This document shows positions 1 through 7,892 of a DNA stretch of 22,142 nt, piece by piece (the first letter of the stretch is position 1; the number at the start of each line of letters is the position of its first letter). The stretch spans positions 1-22,142 of the forward strand of contig JAAVBR010000024.1 of NCBI GenBank assembly GCA_014802705.1, given 5' to 3'. The translations under genes were made by a program, and so were the position numbers. The notes below the pieces were generated by a model. It was not told the origin of the DNA and searched no databases. It saw only the letters and a program-made list of their open reading frames with translations. Source of the DNA: a bacterium. Its GTDB lineage: Bacteria > Pseudomonadota > Alphaproteobacteria > Rs-D84.

Positions 1-1499
1 AACACCTCTTCGGCGGCACGGCCCGCCATCGCCACAGCCAATTGGGCGCGAACCTCGGCAACGGTCATGGACACTTTGTCATCGATGGGCAAATGCTGCA
101 CCATGCCCAGGGCCCGGCCACGCGGCACAATCGTCGCCTTGTGAATGGGATCGGTCACATCCGCGAACATTTGAGAGACAAAGGCATGTCCCGCCTCGTG
201 ATAGGCGGTCAGTTTAATATCTTCGGGACGCATTTTGCGAATCTTGCGCGGTCCCATCAGGACTTTGTCGCGTGCCTCTTCGACATCTTCGGGGGCGATG
301 GCCGCGCGGCCATTGCGCACCGCCAACAGGGCCGCTTCGTTCAACAGATTTTCCAAATCTGCCCCGGAAAATCCGGTTGTCCCGCGGGCCAAATCCTGTA
401 AATTCACATCATCGGATACCTTGACCCGTTTCACATACAGGTCCAAGATTTCCCGCCGCCCCGCCAGGTCGGGCAGGTCAATGTACACCTGGCGGTCAAA
501 GCGACCGGGCCGCAACAGCGCCGGATCCAGCATATCGGGCCGGTTGGTCGCCCCGATCACAATAATGCCGGTATCATTGGCAAACCCGTCCATTTCAATC
601 AGCAATTGATTCAATGTCTGTTCGCGATCCTGGTCGTTAAAGGAATGGGCGCTGCGCCGCTGGCCGATGGCGTCGATTTCATCAATAAACATAATGCACG
701 GCGCGTTGCGGCGCGCGACGTCAAAGATTTCTTTGATTTTGGCCACCCCCAGGCCCACGATGATGCCGGAAAAATCACTGCCCGATGCGGCGAAAAAGGG
801 AACATTTGCCTCGCCCGCGATGGCACGCGCCAACAATGTTTTTCCCGTCCCCGGGTTCCCCGACAGCAACACCCCGCGCGGCACACGGGCGCCCATATCT
901 TTGAATTTGTCTTTGTTTTTCAGGAAATCGACCACCTCCATCAATTCTTGCTTTTCCGAATTGATGCCGGCGACATCTTTGAATGTGGTTTTCGGCTTGC
1001 CCGTGGTGACCTTGGTCGGGTTTTGGTTCAACAAGGCCCGCGGCACACCGCCGGCCGATCCCCGCATCCCACGCAGGAACCACCAGATAAACAATCCGCC
1101 CATTAAAATCGGCACCCACAGCCCCAAATATTCCACCCATGATTTGGATGTATCAATACTGACCGCCGCGCCGGCCGTGGAAAAGCGTTCCAGTAATTCC
1201 GGATCATAGGCGATCGTTGCCCGATATGGCGTCCCATCCCGCAGGGTACCGGTGGCGTCACTGCCCCGGATATCCATGGTTTGAATATCTTTTTCCCGGC
1301 GCAACACATCGGAAAAAGATAATTCAATCGGCCGCGGCAGTTTCGTCAACCCCGCCGCCCGATCCAGCATGCCGGCCGCGCCGGGCGCCAAAAATGACCG
1401 CCCGATTAAAACGATAAACATCAATCCGAAAATAATTAAAAAGACGATGGAATTGTCGCGTTTGTTTGGTTTATTGACTGTGTTTTTTTGCTTTTTCAT
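1..1499 (-). CDS. ftsH: ATP-dependent zinc metalloprotease FtsH (partial, C-terminus beyond left edge)
   Basis: Membrane-anchored AAA+ protease that extracts and degrades membrane and some soluble proteins. 499 codons are visible, from an ATG at 1499 preceded by an AGGAAGGA ribosome binding site. Two membrane segments lie near residues 17-33 and 123-142 with a short periplasmic domain between them. Then come Walker A (GNPGTGKT, 214-221), Walker B (IMFIDEID, 269-276), the second region of homology (RPGRFDR) and the zinc site HEAGH at 434-438. Two oddities: Walker A has Asn where GPPGTGKT is usual, and the pore loop, normally FVEMFVG, reads FSGIIVG (243-249), so the aromatic residue corresponding to E. 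coli Phe228 is Ile247. The protease domain is cut by the window start. The start lies inside the 3' end of tilS (29-nt overlap), suggesting cotranscription and coupling. The family call is certain; the effect of the pore change is inference. Confidence 0.96.
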   Translation of the reverse strand, partial: MKKQKNTVNKPNKRDNSIVFLIIFGLMFIVLIGRSFLAPGAAGMLDRAAGLTKLPRPIELSFSDVLRREKDIQTMDIRGSDATGTLRDGTPYRATIAYDPELLERFSTAGAAVSIDTSKSWVEYLGLWVPILMGGLFIWWFLRGMRGSAGGVPRALLNQNPTKVTTGKPKTTFKDVAGINSEKQELMEVVDFLKNKDKFKDMGARVPRGVLLSGNPGTGKTLLARAIAGEANVPFFAASGSDFSGIIVGLGVAKIKEIFDVARRNAPCIMFIDEIDAIGQRRSAHSFNDQDREQTLNQLLIEMDGFANDTGIIVIGATNRPDMLDPALLRPGRFDRQVYIDLPDLAGRREILDLYVKRVKVSDDVNLQDLARGTTGFSGADLENLLNEAALLAVRNGRAAIAPEDVEEARDKVLMGPRKIRKMRPEDIKLTAYHEAGHAFVSQMFADVTDPIHKATIVPRGRALGMVQHLPIDDKVSMTVAEVRAQLAVAMAGRAAEEV

Positions 1500-2457
1500 G
1501 TTCCTTCCTAAGACTTGTCGTGTGGCCTTCTGGCACGATCAGAATCTGATCGCGCAGGCGGCGCAACACGCATCCCCCCAGGGTCATCTGAATATCCCCA
1601 CGTTTTAACGTGTCCAGCGCCCGTTCCAATGAATCCAAACGCGGCTGATAATCATTTCCCCCAACCCGTTGCAGCAAGTTGCCCAGCAACTTTAATCCAA
1701 TTTCACGCGGTTCGTCAAACAGAAAAGATTCCTGGACGACAACCCGCGACGTATCGCCGATATTTTCCAGGCGCCGCGCCACATAATCGTCCAACGCCCC
1801 CCGCACGCGGGATAAATTGCGCATCGCCAATAAAATCCGATCGTCTGAAATCCCCAGTTCTGTGTTCAACACTTGGCGCCGCGCCCGCATCCGCACCCGG
1901 GCATAGCGCACATCATCATTCATATCATCGTGGATATAATCAATGCCATTGTCCGCACAATACCGTTCCAAATCCGCCCGCGACATATCCAACAGCGGTC
2001 GCACAATATCCACCCCATCGCGCCGTGTGACGGGCCGCATCCCCGCCAGGCCGTAAACCCCACTGCCCCGCGCCAGGTTTAACAAGAACGTTTCAATCTG
2101 GTCGTCCGCCTGGTGCGCAATCAATAACGTATCAATCCCGTGCGTCCCGCAAAAATCCGTCATCAATTGATAACGGGCGGTGCGGGCCGCCGCCTCGATC
2201 CCGCGGGTGGGCTTGGGCCCTGTCCATTCCAGGATATGGCACGCCAGGCCCAATTTTTCCGCCGCCGCGCGCACAAATTCGGCGTCCCCGCCCGCCGCCG
2301 CGCGCAGACCATGATTGACGTGCAACACCACCGGCGGGCGGGCGGCCACACGCGCCGCCATGTGCATCATGGCCATGGAATCGGCGCCCCCACTGACCCC
2401 CAGGGCCCACGGCCGGTCCGTCCAAGGCTGCATAAAATCCAGAAATTTTTGATTCAT
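1471..2457 (-). CDS. tilS: tRNA(Ile)-lysidine synthase TilS
   Basis: TilS uses ATP and lysine to convert the wobble cytidine of the CAU-anticodon tRNA-Ile to lysidine, so that it reads AUA. The 328-residue product has the N-type PP-loop SGGADS at residues 22-27, followed by LHVNHGLR and HQADDQIETFLLNLARGSG, both typical of the TilS Rossmann domain. It is shorter than E. coli TilS (about 430 residues); a C-terminal lobe seems reduced or absent, which is common outside gammaproteobacteria. No convincing ribosome binding site precedes the ATG, and TAAAAT lies about 10-15 nt upstream, so a leaderless or very short-leader message is possible. The 3' end overlaps the ftsH start by 29 nt. It is divergent from the LOG gene, separated by 47 bp. 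Confidence 0.94.
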   Translation of the reverse strand: MNQKFLDFMQPWTDRPWALGVSGGADSMAMMHMAARVAARPPVVLHVNHGLRAAAGGDAEFVRAAAEKLGLACHILEWTGPKPTRGIEAAARTARYQLMTDFCGTHGIDTLLIAHQADDQIETFLLNLARGSGVYGLAGMRPVTRRDGVDIVRPLLDMSRADLERYCADNGIDYIHDDMNDDVRYARVRMRARRQVLNTELGISDDRILLAMRNLSRVRGALDDYVARRLENIGDTSRVVVQESFLFDEPREIGLKLLGNLLQRVGGNDYQPRLDSLERALDTLKRGDIQMTLGGCVLRRLRDQILIVPEGHTTSLRKEHEKAKKHSQ

Positions 2458-2472
2458 GTTGGGGCTATTTTA

Positions 2473-2481
2473 TGCTATAAT
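2473..2481 (+). promoter_or_regulatory. Extended -10 promoter of the LOG-family gene
   Basis: TGC followed by a perfect TATAAT (2476-2481) forms an extended -10 element 24 bp before the start codon. An AAAGGA ribosome binding site sits at 2492-2497. The whole divergent intergenic region is 47 bp, so the -35 region of this gene overlaps the tilS 5' end. Confidence 0.6.
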
Positions 2482-2504
2482 TCGCAAAAATAAAGGAAAA
2501 AACA

Positions 2505-3059
2505 ATGGCAGGAAAATTAAAATCTGTGGCGGTTTATTGCGGTCACCAATTTGGAAACAACCCTGACTTTGCACGCGATGCGGCAATTATTGGGGAAATG
2601 CTGGCAAAAAATAACATTCGGGTCGTCTTTGGCGGCGGGAACGTCGGCCTGATGGGGACGGTCGCGAACGCGGCCCTGAACGCCGGGGGGCATGTCACGG
2701 GCATCACGACGCATGACGTGGTGGCCAAACAAGAACCCCTGCACGATAATCTGGATCATTTCGAAGTGGTAGACGGCGTCAATGAACGCAAGCAAAAGAT
2801 GTTTGACCTGTCGGATGGGTTTATCATTCTGCCGGGGGGGACGGGAACACTGAACGAATTGACCGACATTATGACCATGCAACAGATTGGCGAAACGACC
2901 AAGCCCCTGTTTTTTATGAATACGAACAATTTCTGGGGGCCGTTTGCGCGCCTGTTGGTGCACATGAAAAAGACCGGATTCTTTGTCCACCCCGAAGAAT
3001 ACAATTTGCACGGCGCCAACACGGCGATGGAATTGATTGATAAAGTTTTGAATTATTAA
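2505..3059 (+). CDS. LOG family protein (TIGR00730 type), putative nucleoside-5'-monophosphate phosphoribohydrolase
   Basis: The 184-residue protein has the lysine-decarboxylase-like Rossmann fold of the LOG family. Visible motifs are YCGHQFG near the N-terminus, VFGGGNVGLMG (41-51), the ERK motif (94-96) and the signature PGGTGTLNE (110-118), followed by QQIGETTKP. Characterised LOG proteins hydrolyse the N-glycosidic bond of cytokinin riboside or AMP monophosphates; many bacterial members were mis-annotated as lysine decarboxylases. Length is typical. The start is supported by AAAGGA and a TATAAT box just upstream. Its stop codon overlaps the convergent DUF167 gene by 4 bp, with no obvious terminator between them. 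The substrate in this organism cannot be told from sequence. Confidence 0.88.
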   Translation: MAGKLKSVAVYCGHQFGNNPDFARDAAIIGEMLAKNNIRVVFGGGNVGLMGTVANAALNAGGHVTGITTHDVVAKQEPLHDNLDHFEVVDGVNERKQKMFDLSDGFIILPGGTGTLNELTDIMTMQQIGETTKPLFFMNTNNFWGPFARLLVHMKKTGFFVHPEEYNLHGANTAMELIDKVLNY

Positions 3060-3280
3060 AATTCGATGACTTTGTCCCGGGATGTGGTCCCGCGGACAAT
3101 ACGAATGGTGGATTTTGGCACGTCGAAATGGCGTGCCAATAATTTTATCACGGCCGCGTTGGCATCCCCGTCGGCCGGTGCCGCCGTCGTGTGCACGCGG
3201 ATTGTGCCGTCCGGTTGCGGGTCAACCTTGTTTAATTTTGCCCGCGGCATAACGCGAATGATTACTTGTGGCACGGGCAA
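3056..3280 (-). CDS. DUF167 / YggU family protein
   Basis: A 74-residue protein matching the small YggU/DUF167 fold: an initial strand (VIIRVMPRAK), then the conserved segment reading TTAAPADGDANAAVIKLLA, and a C-terminal RIVRGTTSRDKVIEF. The PxDGxAN motif is the family hallmark. The function of the family is not established; it often sits in housekeeping operons. The start at 3280 is preferred over the internal Met at 3250, because the residues between them form the first beta-strand. It overlaps the end of the upstream HIT gene by 19 nt, so the two are probably translated from one message. Confidence 0.85.
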   Translation of the reverse strand: MPVPQVIIRVMPRAKLNKVDPQPDGTIRVHTTAAPADGDANAAVIKLLARHFDVPKSTIRIVRGTTSRDKVIEF

Positions 3281-3645
3281 TCCATTTCATGGGCAAAATC
3301 CTGGGTACGTTCCCCCGCCAACAGGTGCAGGTGAAAATGAAACACCGACTGTTTCACGACGGGCGCATTTTCCCCGGCATTGGCCAGGATATTAAAGTCA
3401 TGATCAATCCCCAATTTTTCCGCCGTTTCGCGAAAGCATGCCCAAAATCCCGCCTGGGCATCCGGTGTGGCGCGCGTCACAAAATCCAGAACGTTTTCAT
3501 AATCCCCCTTGGGGATCACCAGGACATGGGTCGTGGTCATCGGGTTGATGTCATGGAACGACATGGCGTGGTCGTTTTCACAAATCTTGTTGCACGGAAT
3601 TTCGCCGCGGATCATTTTCGCAAAGACATTATTTTGATCGTACAT
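3262..3645 (-). CDS. HIT family (histidine triad) nucleotide-binding protein
   Basis: 127 residues with the N-terminal VFAKMIRGEIPCNKICEND typical of Hint-type proteins, LVIPKGDYENVLDF in the middle and the histidine triad HFHLHLL near residue 103. Hint enzymes are purine nucleoside phosphoramidases or AMP-lysine hydrolases, cytosolic and dimeric. The central histidine of the triad is the nucleophile in the family. The C-terminus carries an extra CPCHK tail not normally seen in Hint proteins. AAGGGGA 8-14 nt upstream of the ATG serves as ribosome binding site. It is divergent from groES, and its 3' end overlaps the DUF167 gene. Confidence 0.92.
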   Translation of the reverse strand: MYDQNNVFAKMIRGEIPCNKICENDHAMSFHDINPMTTTHVLVIPKGDYENVLDFVTRATPDAQAGFWACFRETAEKLGIDHDFNILANAGENAPVVKQSVFHFHLHLLAGERTQDFAHEMDCPCHK

Positions 3646-3705
3646 CTTTATATTCCCCTTGTTTATCGCGCATCAGTGTATTACAGTGCCCGTATAAAAT
3701 CAAGC

Positions 3706-3733
3706 CTTGAAATCCTGCCGCGCGGCATTATAT
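3706..3733 (+). promoter_or_regulatory. Sigma-32 (RpoH) type heat-shock promoter of groESL
   Basis: CTTGAAA (3706-3712), then 13 nt, then CATTATAT (3726-3733) matches the alphaproteobacterial heat-shock consensus (CTTGAAA with a CYTATNT-like -10). The predicted transcript start is close to 3740, giving a leader of only about 20 nt that contains AAAGGAG. No CIRCE operator (TTAGCACTC inverted repeat) is present, which points to sigma-32 control rather than HrcA. Confidence 0.78.
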
Positions 3734-3760
3734 CAAGCGTACACCAAAGGAGATTTATTG

Positions 3761-4045
3761 ATGTTTAAACCCTTGCATAATTATGTTCTGTTGGAACGTG
3801 TAGAAGAAGAAAATAAAACCGCCGGCGGGATTATTATTCCCGACACCGCGCGGGAAAAGCCGTCCCGTGGCCGCGTAATTGCGGTGGGCGATGGCGCAAT
3901 CGACGGCGCCGCGCGCATCCCGATGACGGTCAAAACGGGCGACATGGTCCTGTTTGCCAAATGGGCGTCCAGCGCCAATGACGTCAAAATCGATGGCGCC
4001 GATTATGTGCTGATCAAGGAAACGGATATTTTGGGCATTTTATAA
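3761..4045 (+). CDS. groES: Co-chaperonin GroES (Cpn10)
   Basis: 94 residues beginning MFKPLHNYVLLERVEEE, with the mobile-loop region around KTAGGIIIPDTAREKPSRG and the C-terminal strand DYVLIKETDILGIL. GroES caps the GroEL ring as a heptamer and closes the folding chamber. The reading frame is open upstream to 3707, but the ATG at 3761 is chosen because AAAGGAG lies 8 nt before it and the homologous N-terminus starts there. It is followed after 11 bp by groEL in the usual order. Confidence 0.97.
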   Translation: MFKPLHNYVLLERVEEENKTAGGIIIPDTAREKPSRGRVIAVGDGAIDGAARIPMTVKTGDMVLFAKWASSANDVKIDGADYVLIKETDILGIL

Positions 4046-4056
4046 GGAGTTAAATC

Positions 4057-5676
4057 ATGGCAAAAGATATTACATTTAATACAGACAAACTGGCGGCCGG
4101 GGTCGATAAACTGGCTGATGCGGTAAAAATCACCATGGGTCCCAAGGGGCGCACGGTCGTGATTGAAAAATCATATGGCGCGCCGGTCGCGACCAAAGAC
4201 GGCGTGACGGTGGCCAAGGCGGTGTCCTTGAAAGATCCGATGGAAAACATCGGCGCCCGCATGGTGCAAGAGGTGGCCAAAAAGGCCGGCGATGACGCCG
4301 GGGACGGCACGACCACGGCGACCGTTCTGGCCCAGAAAATTGTCCGCGAAGGCCGTCGCGTGATTGCCGCCGGCATGAACCCGATGGACATCAAACGCGG
4401 CATTGATTTGGCCACCGCGGCCGTCGTTGCCGATATTGAAAAACACGCCCGCCCGGTCAAAGACAGCGCCGAAATCGCCCAGGTGGCGACCATTTCCGCC
4501 AATTCTGATCATGACATCGGCGAAAAAATCGCCAGCGCCATGGAACGGGTCGGCCGCGAAGGCGTCATCACAGTCGAAGAGGCCAAAGGCCTGGACACCG
4601 AAATAGACGTCGTCGAAGGGATGCAGTTTGACCAGGGATTCATGTCGCCCTATTTCGTGACCAACAGCGAAAAGATGTTGGCGGAACTGGACGGCGCCCA
4701 AATCTTGGTGTCGGAAAAGAAAATCACCGGCCTGCAGGCGCTGTTGCCGATCCTGGAACCCATCGCCCAATCGGGCCGGCCGCTGTTGATCATTGCCGAA
4801 GATGTGGAATCCGAGGCTTTGGCCACATTGGTCCTGAACCGGTTGCGCGGGGGGCTGAAAGTCTGCGCGGTCAAGGCCCCGGGCTTTGGCGATCGGCGCA
4901 AAGAAATGTTAAAAGACATCGCGATTGTGACCGGCGCGACCGTCATTTCCGATGACATGGGCATGACACTGGAAAACATCACGCCGGCGGTCTTGGGCAC
5001 GGCGAAAAAGGTCGTGGTTGGCAAAGATTCCACCCTGTTGGCCCAGGGCGCGGGGGATAAAAAGGCCATCGCCGCGCGCGCGGACGAAATCCGCACGGCC
5101 CTGGCCAACACCACCAGCGAATATGACCGCGAAAAACTGTCGGAACGTTTGGCCAAATTGGTCGGCGGCGTCGCCGTGATCAAGGTCGGCGGCATGACCG
5201 AGGTTGAGGTCAAAGAAAAGAAAGACCGTGTGGATGACGCCTTGGCGGCGACACGGGCGGCCGTGGCCGACGGCATCGTCGCCGGCGGCGGCGTGGCCCT
5301 GGTGCGGGCGGTGGCGGCCCTGGCGAACGTGACGGGCGCCAACACCGACCAAAACGTCGGGATCGACATTGTGCGCCGCGCCATCGTGGCCCCGTGCGCC
5401 CAGATTGCCGAAAACGCCGGCGTGTCGGGCGAAATCGTCGTCGGCAAAGTGATGGAGGCCACCGATTACAACACCGGATACAACGCCCAGACCGGCGAAT
5501 ACGTCGACATGATGGCGGCCGGCATTATTGACCCGGCCAAGGTTGTCAAAACCGCCATCCAGGCGGCAGCCAGCACCGCGGGGGTCTTGTTGACCACCGG
5601 GGCGGTGATGGCGGAAATCCCCGAAGAAAAACCGGCCGCCACGCCCCAGATGGGCGGCATGCCGGGCATGATGTAA
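4057..5676 (+). CDS. groEL: Chaperonin GroEL (Cpn60)
   Basis: 539 residues, full length for the family. The tetradecameric ATPase encloses non-native proteins and folds them with GroES. Visible hallmarks are the N-terminal KITMGPKGRTVVIEKSYGAP, the ATP-site motif GDDAGDGTTTATVLA, the apical-domain segment EGMQFDQGFMSPYFVTNSEK, the equatorial AAVADGIVAGGGVALVRA and a short GGMPGMM tail. The ribosome binding site is TAAGGAGT just after the groES stop. A strong terminator follows 3 bp after the stop codon. Long antisense frames here are GC-rich shadows. Confidence 0.98.
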   Translation: MAKDITFNTDKLAAGVDKLADAVKITMGPKGRTVVIEKSYGAPVATKDGVTVAKAVSLKDPMENIGARMVQEVAKKAGDDAGDGTTTATVLAQKIVREGRRVIAAGMNPMDIKRGIDLATAAVVADIEKHARPVKDSAEIAQVATISANSDHDIGEKIASAMERVGREGVITVEEAKGLDTEIDVVEGMQFDQGFMSPYFVTNSEKMLAELDGAQILVSEKKITGLQALLPILEPIAQSGRPLLIIAEDVESEALATLVLNRLRGGLKVCAVKAPGFGDRRKEMLKDIAIVTGATVISDDMGMTLENITPAVLGTAKKVVVGKDSTLLAQGAGDKKAIAARADEIRTALANTTSEYDREKLSERLAKLVGGVAVIKVGGMTEVEVKEKKDRVDDALAATRAAVADGIVAGGGVALVRAVAALANVTGANTDQNVGIDIVRRAIVAPCAQIAENAGVSGEIVVGKVMEATDYNTGYNAQTGEYVDMMAAGIIDPAKVVKTAIQAAASTAGVLLTTGAVMAEIPEEKPAATPQMGGMPGMM

Positions 5677-5706
5677 AAGATCCCCCCGTTTGGGGGATTT
5701 TTTTAT
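5677..5706 (+). terminator. Rho-independent terminator of groESL
   Basis: Stem ATCCCCC/GGGGGAT with a short CGTTT-type loop (5680-5698), followed by seven T residues. The same GATCCCCC...GGGGGATTTTTTT arms recur at 15217-15281 and 16393-16423, so this looks like the favoured terminator form in this genome. Confidence 0.88.
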
Positions 5707-5726
5707 AGTTATAAGGTATAAAATAT

Positions 5727-5855
5727 AAAGACCACCTCCCCCCTTCGGGGTACTCCTCCACCGGAGGAGAACTTATTGTGTTTTTAAGAACTTAAAAACG
5801 ATGTAAAGTTCCCCTCCTGTGGAGGGGTGGATGCGAAGCAGACGGGGTGGTCTTT
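5727..5855. repeat. Dispersed palindromic repeat, full copy (family 1, copy A)
   Basis: A 129-bp near-palindrome. It begins AAAGACCACC and ends GGTGGTCTTT. Each arm carries an inner hairpin (CTCCTCCACCGGAGGAG on the left, CCCCTCCTGTGGAGGGG on the right), and the centre is the inverted repeat GTTTTTAAG-AA-CTTAAAAAC. Related full or half copies occur at 16171-16242, 16281-16322, 21571-21683 and 22038-22142. Here it fills the gap between the convergent groEL and GNAT genes and may also act as a terminator for the minus-strand genes. Confidence 0.88.
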
Positions 5856-5864
5856 CTCTGCGAT

Positions 5865-6611
5865 TTACCGGCCGGCGTTAAAGTTTTGAACCTGGGCCAG
5901 GGCCGTGGCCAGACGGCCCGCCACACTGGTACGCGGATCCGCCCCGTAAACACCGCCCGGAATCGTATCCTGATCCGCCACATGCCCCAGCGCAAAGCCC
6001 CCGATTTTCCGATCGGCATCCACATAGACCCAAATTGGCCGATGCGCATCATTGATGGCCGCCGTATCCCGCCGCACATCATATGCCGCGCTGATCCGCG
6101 CCAATGTCCGCCCCAGGCCGGGCGTCGCGTAAAAGATGGGCACCACATGGCACCGGGCCACCCCTGTCACGTTTTTAATCAATTCTTCGGTTCCCACCAG
6201 GGATCCATACCCATATTGCGCATAAAATCCCCGCGCGTTCAGGCGCGTGACCAAATCCACATATTTCCCATTCATCGACAACGCCCGTTCCGCCGCCCGC
6301 AACAGGGTCAATCCCACCCCCTGCCGCTGATATTCGGGCCGAACATACAGGCCGCGGATATAGCCCACCTGGTGGCTTAGATCCCCCTGGGCAAATCCAA
6401 TCATGCGATGCCCGTCATAGGCCCCAAAGGCAAAGTTAAACCGATTATGGTGCCACGCGGCCCCAAATTCAGAAACCAATCGGTCATTATCCCCATCCAG
6501 CCATTTGGTTTTGCTGTCGGCATGGATGGCCTGGATCCGAATATCGGCAAAGTCCGCCCAGATACCGGGAACGGTTTGATCAAAAATCGGATAAATCTGA
6601 ATATCTGGCAT
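5865..6611 (-). CDS. GNAT family N-acetyltransferase (tandem paralogue 3)
   Basis: 248 residues. The N-terminal half is a GNAT domain with the acetyl-CoA-binding motif A as LYVRPEYQRQGVGLTLL (Q-x-x-G-x-G) and the later GFYAQYGYGSL typical of motif B. The remaining roughly 90 residues form an extension that is also present, diverged, in the next gene upstream, including an HRPIWVYVD segment matching HRPMFVYRD there. The opening IYPIFDQTVPGIWADFADIR is shared by all three tandem genes. Substrate is unknown; this N-terminal pattern does not match a characterised acetyltransferase I can name. It lies 15 bp downstream of the second paralogue, probably in one operon. Repeat copy A follows immediately. 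Confidence 0.82.
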   Translation of the reverse strand: MPDIQIYPIFDQTVPGIWADFADIRIQAIHADSKTKWLDGDNDRLVSEFGAAWHHNRFNFAFGAYDGHRMIGFAQGDLSHQVGYIRGLYVRPEYQRQGVGLTLLRAAERALSMNGKYVDLVTRLNARGFYAQYGYGSLVGTEELIKNVTGVARCHVVPIFYATPGLGRTLARISAAYDVRRDTAAINDAHRPIWVYVDADRKIGGFALGHVADQDTIPGGVYGADPRTSVAGRLATALAQVQNFNAGR

Positions 6612-6626
6612 ATTTTATCCCCCCGG

Positions 6627-7346
6627 TTACACACGCCCATGCCCCAGGCTGTCTGTCAAACGGGCGCGTATGGCGTCATACCCGGGCGCCGCACAGACCA
6701 GATGCCGGGTTGCCCCCGCCACACCAAAGCCCCGCACCACCCGGCCCCCATCACGATAAACAAACATCGGTCGATGATCCCGGTTGACCCATGCGGCATC
6801 CCACCCCGACGACGCACACCCCGCCAAATCGGCACAGGTCAAATTCAGCCACCCCGGCACATGAAAGACCGGCACCACAGACGCCCCGATATCCGACCCG
6901 GGGCCCACATATTTTACAAATTCGTGATCCCCCGCATCCAGATAGCCATGCCGGCGATAAAATGATACGGCGTTTTCCGATGCCGTCAAATTCACCGATG
7001 ACGCGTCCAGAGATACCGCCGCCTCAAACGCCGCCAACAAGCCGGACCCGATATGTTTCCCCTGGAATTCAGGCAAAACATACAACCACCGGCCCACCGC
7101 CCAGTTATCGTCACAGTCCCCCTGGATAAATCCGACCATTCGGCGCCCGGCCCAGGCCCCAAACGCCAGATTATGAATGCGTTGCCGCCATTCACTGGCA
7201 AATGACCATCGGCACAGGCCCAAATCGCCATCCCGCCACCGGGCCCCGGTTTGGGCATATTCGGCCTGATACCGAATATGGGCAAAATCCGTCCAGATGC
7301 CGGGAACGGCCTGATTAAAAATGGGCTTGATTTGGATGGATGTCAT
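6627..7346 (-). CDS. GNAT family N-acetyltransferase, degenerate acetyl-CoA motif (tandem paralogue 2)
   Basis: 239 residues, paralogous to its neighbours, opening IKPIFNQAVPGIWTDFAHIR. Motif A reads LYVLPEFQGKHIGSGLL: where the family has Q-x-x-G-x-G/A, the first glycine is His. The motif-B-like SFYRRHGYLDAG is kept. A C-terminal extension like that of the downstream paralogue follows, with HRPMFVYRDGGRVVRG. The altered pyrophosphate loop may weaken acetyl-CoA binding, which is inference. Three bp separate it from the upstream gene's stop codon, so translation is probably coupled. Confidence 0.8.
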   Translation of the reverse strand: MTSIQIKPIFNQAVPGIWTDFAHIRYQAEYAQTGARWRDGDLGLCRWSFASEWRQRIHNLAFGAWAGRRMVGFIQGDCDDNWAVGRWLYVLPEFQGKHIGSGLLAAFEAAVSLDASSVNLTASENAVSFYRRHGYLDAGDHEFVKYVGPGSDIGASVVPVFHVPGWLNLTCADLAGCASSGWDAAWVNRDHRPMFVYRDGGRVVRGFGVAGATRHLVCAAPGYDAIRARLTDSLGHGRV

Positions 7347-7349
7347 ATT

Positions 7350-7868
7350 TTATGCCCCGCGCGTCCGACGAAATGCCGCATAGCGCACGGCCGCGGGCAT
7401 TCGCATTAAATCCTTGCTTAAAAAACATTCGCATTCGCCGGGCAAACGCGTATAGCCCCGGTTCCGGTAAAACTGGGCCGATTTCCCGGTGGCCGGCACC
7501 AAATCCAATCGGGACGCCTGCAGGGATGCGGCAACCTCGGCATGGGACAACAGACTGGACCCCAGGCCCCGATCCTGAAATTCCGGATGAACATACAGGG
7601 CCGTGATCGTAACATGGGGGCCTTCGTATTGCCCATGGACAAAGCCGACCAACCGATCCGCCGCATCCGTGTCATAGGCCCCAAAGGCGAAATTAAACGG
7701 GTATTTTTCCCAGGCATCCTGGAACTTAGCAAACACTGTCCGCTGTTCCGCCGGGTTTAATTGATGGGAAAACGTCTGCCCCAGACACGTATTTATCAGG
7801 ACCACAAATTGCCGCCAAATATCGGGATCTTGATCATAAATCGGTCGAATTAAAAAACGATAATCCAT
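7350..7868 (-). CDS. GNAT family N-acetyltransferase (tandem paralogue 1)
   Basis: 172 residues from the ATG at 7868, selected over an upstream in-frame GTG (7889) because a CGGAGG ribosome binding site lies 6 nt before it. The GNAT motif A is LYVHPEFQDRGLGSSLL (Q-x-x-G-x-G), and AQFYRNRGYTRL matches motif B. The start RFLIRPIYDQDPDIWRQFVV matches the other two paralogues, but this copy lacks their C-terminal extension. First gene of the three-gene acetyltransferase run, reading away from the divergent promoter region at 7893-7966. Confidence 0.84.
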   Translation of the reverse strand: MDYRFLIRPIYDQDPDIWRQFVVLINTCLGQTFSHQLNPAEQRTVFAKFQDAWEKYPFNFAFGAYDTDAADRLVGFVHGQYEGPHVTITALYVHPEFQDRGLGSSLLSHAEVAASLQASRLDLVPATGKSAQFYRNRGYTRLPGECECFLSKDLMRMPAAVRYAAFRRTRGA

Positions 7869-7892
7869 CGATGGCCTCCGTTTTATCACATA

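Noticed and set aside
3646..3760. CIRCE operator upstream of groES
   Set aside because: Searched by eye for TTAGCACTC and its inverted partner; not found, whereas a sigma-32 promoter fits well.
4171..5462. Long minus-strand frames across groEL
   Set aside because: Low-complexity antisense translations of a GC-rich, highly conserved gene; no motifs and no ribosome binding sites.
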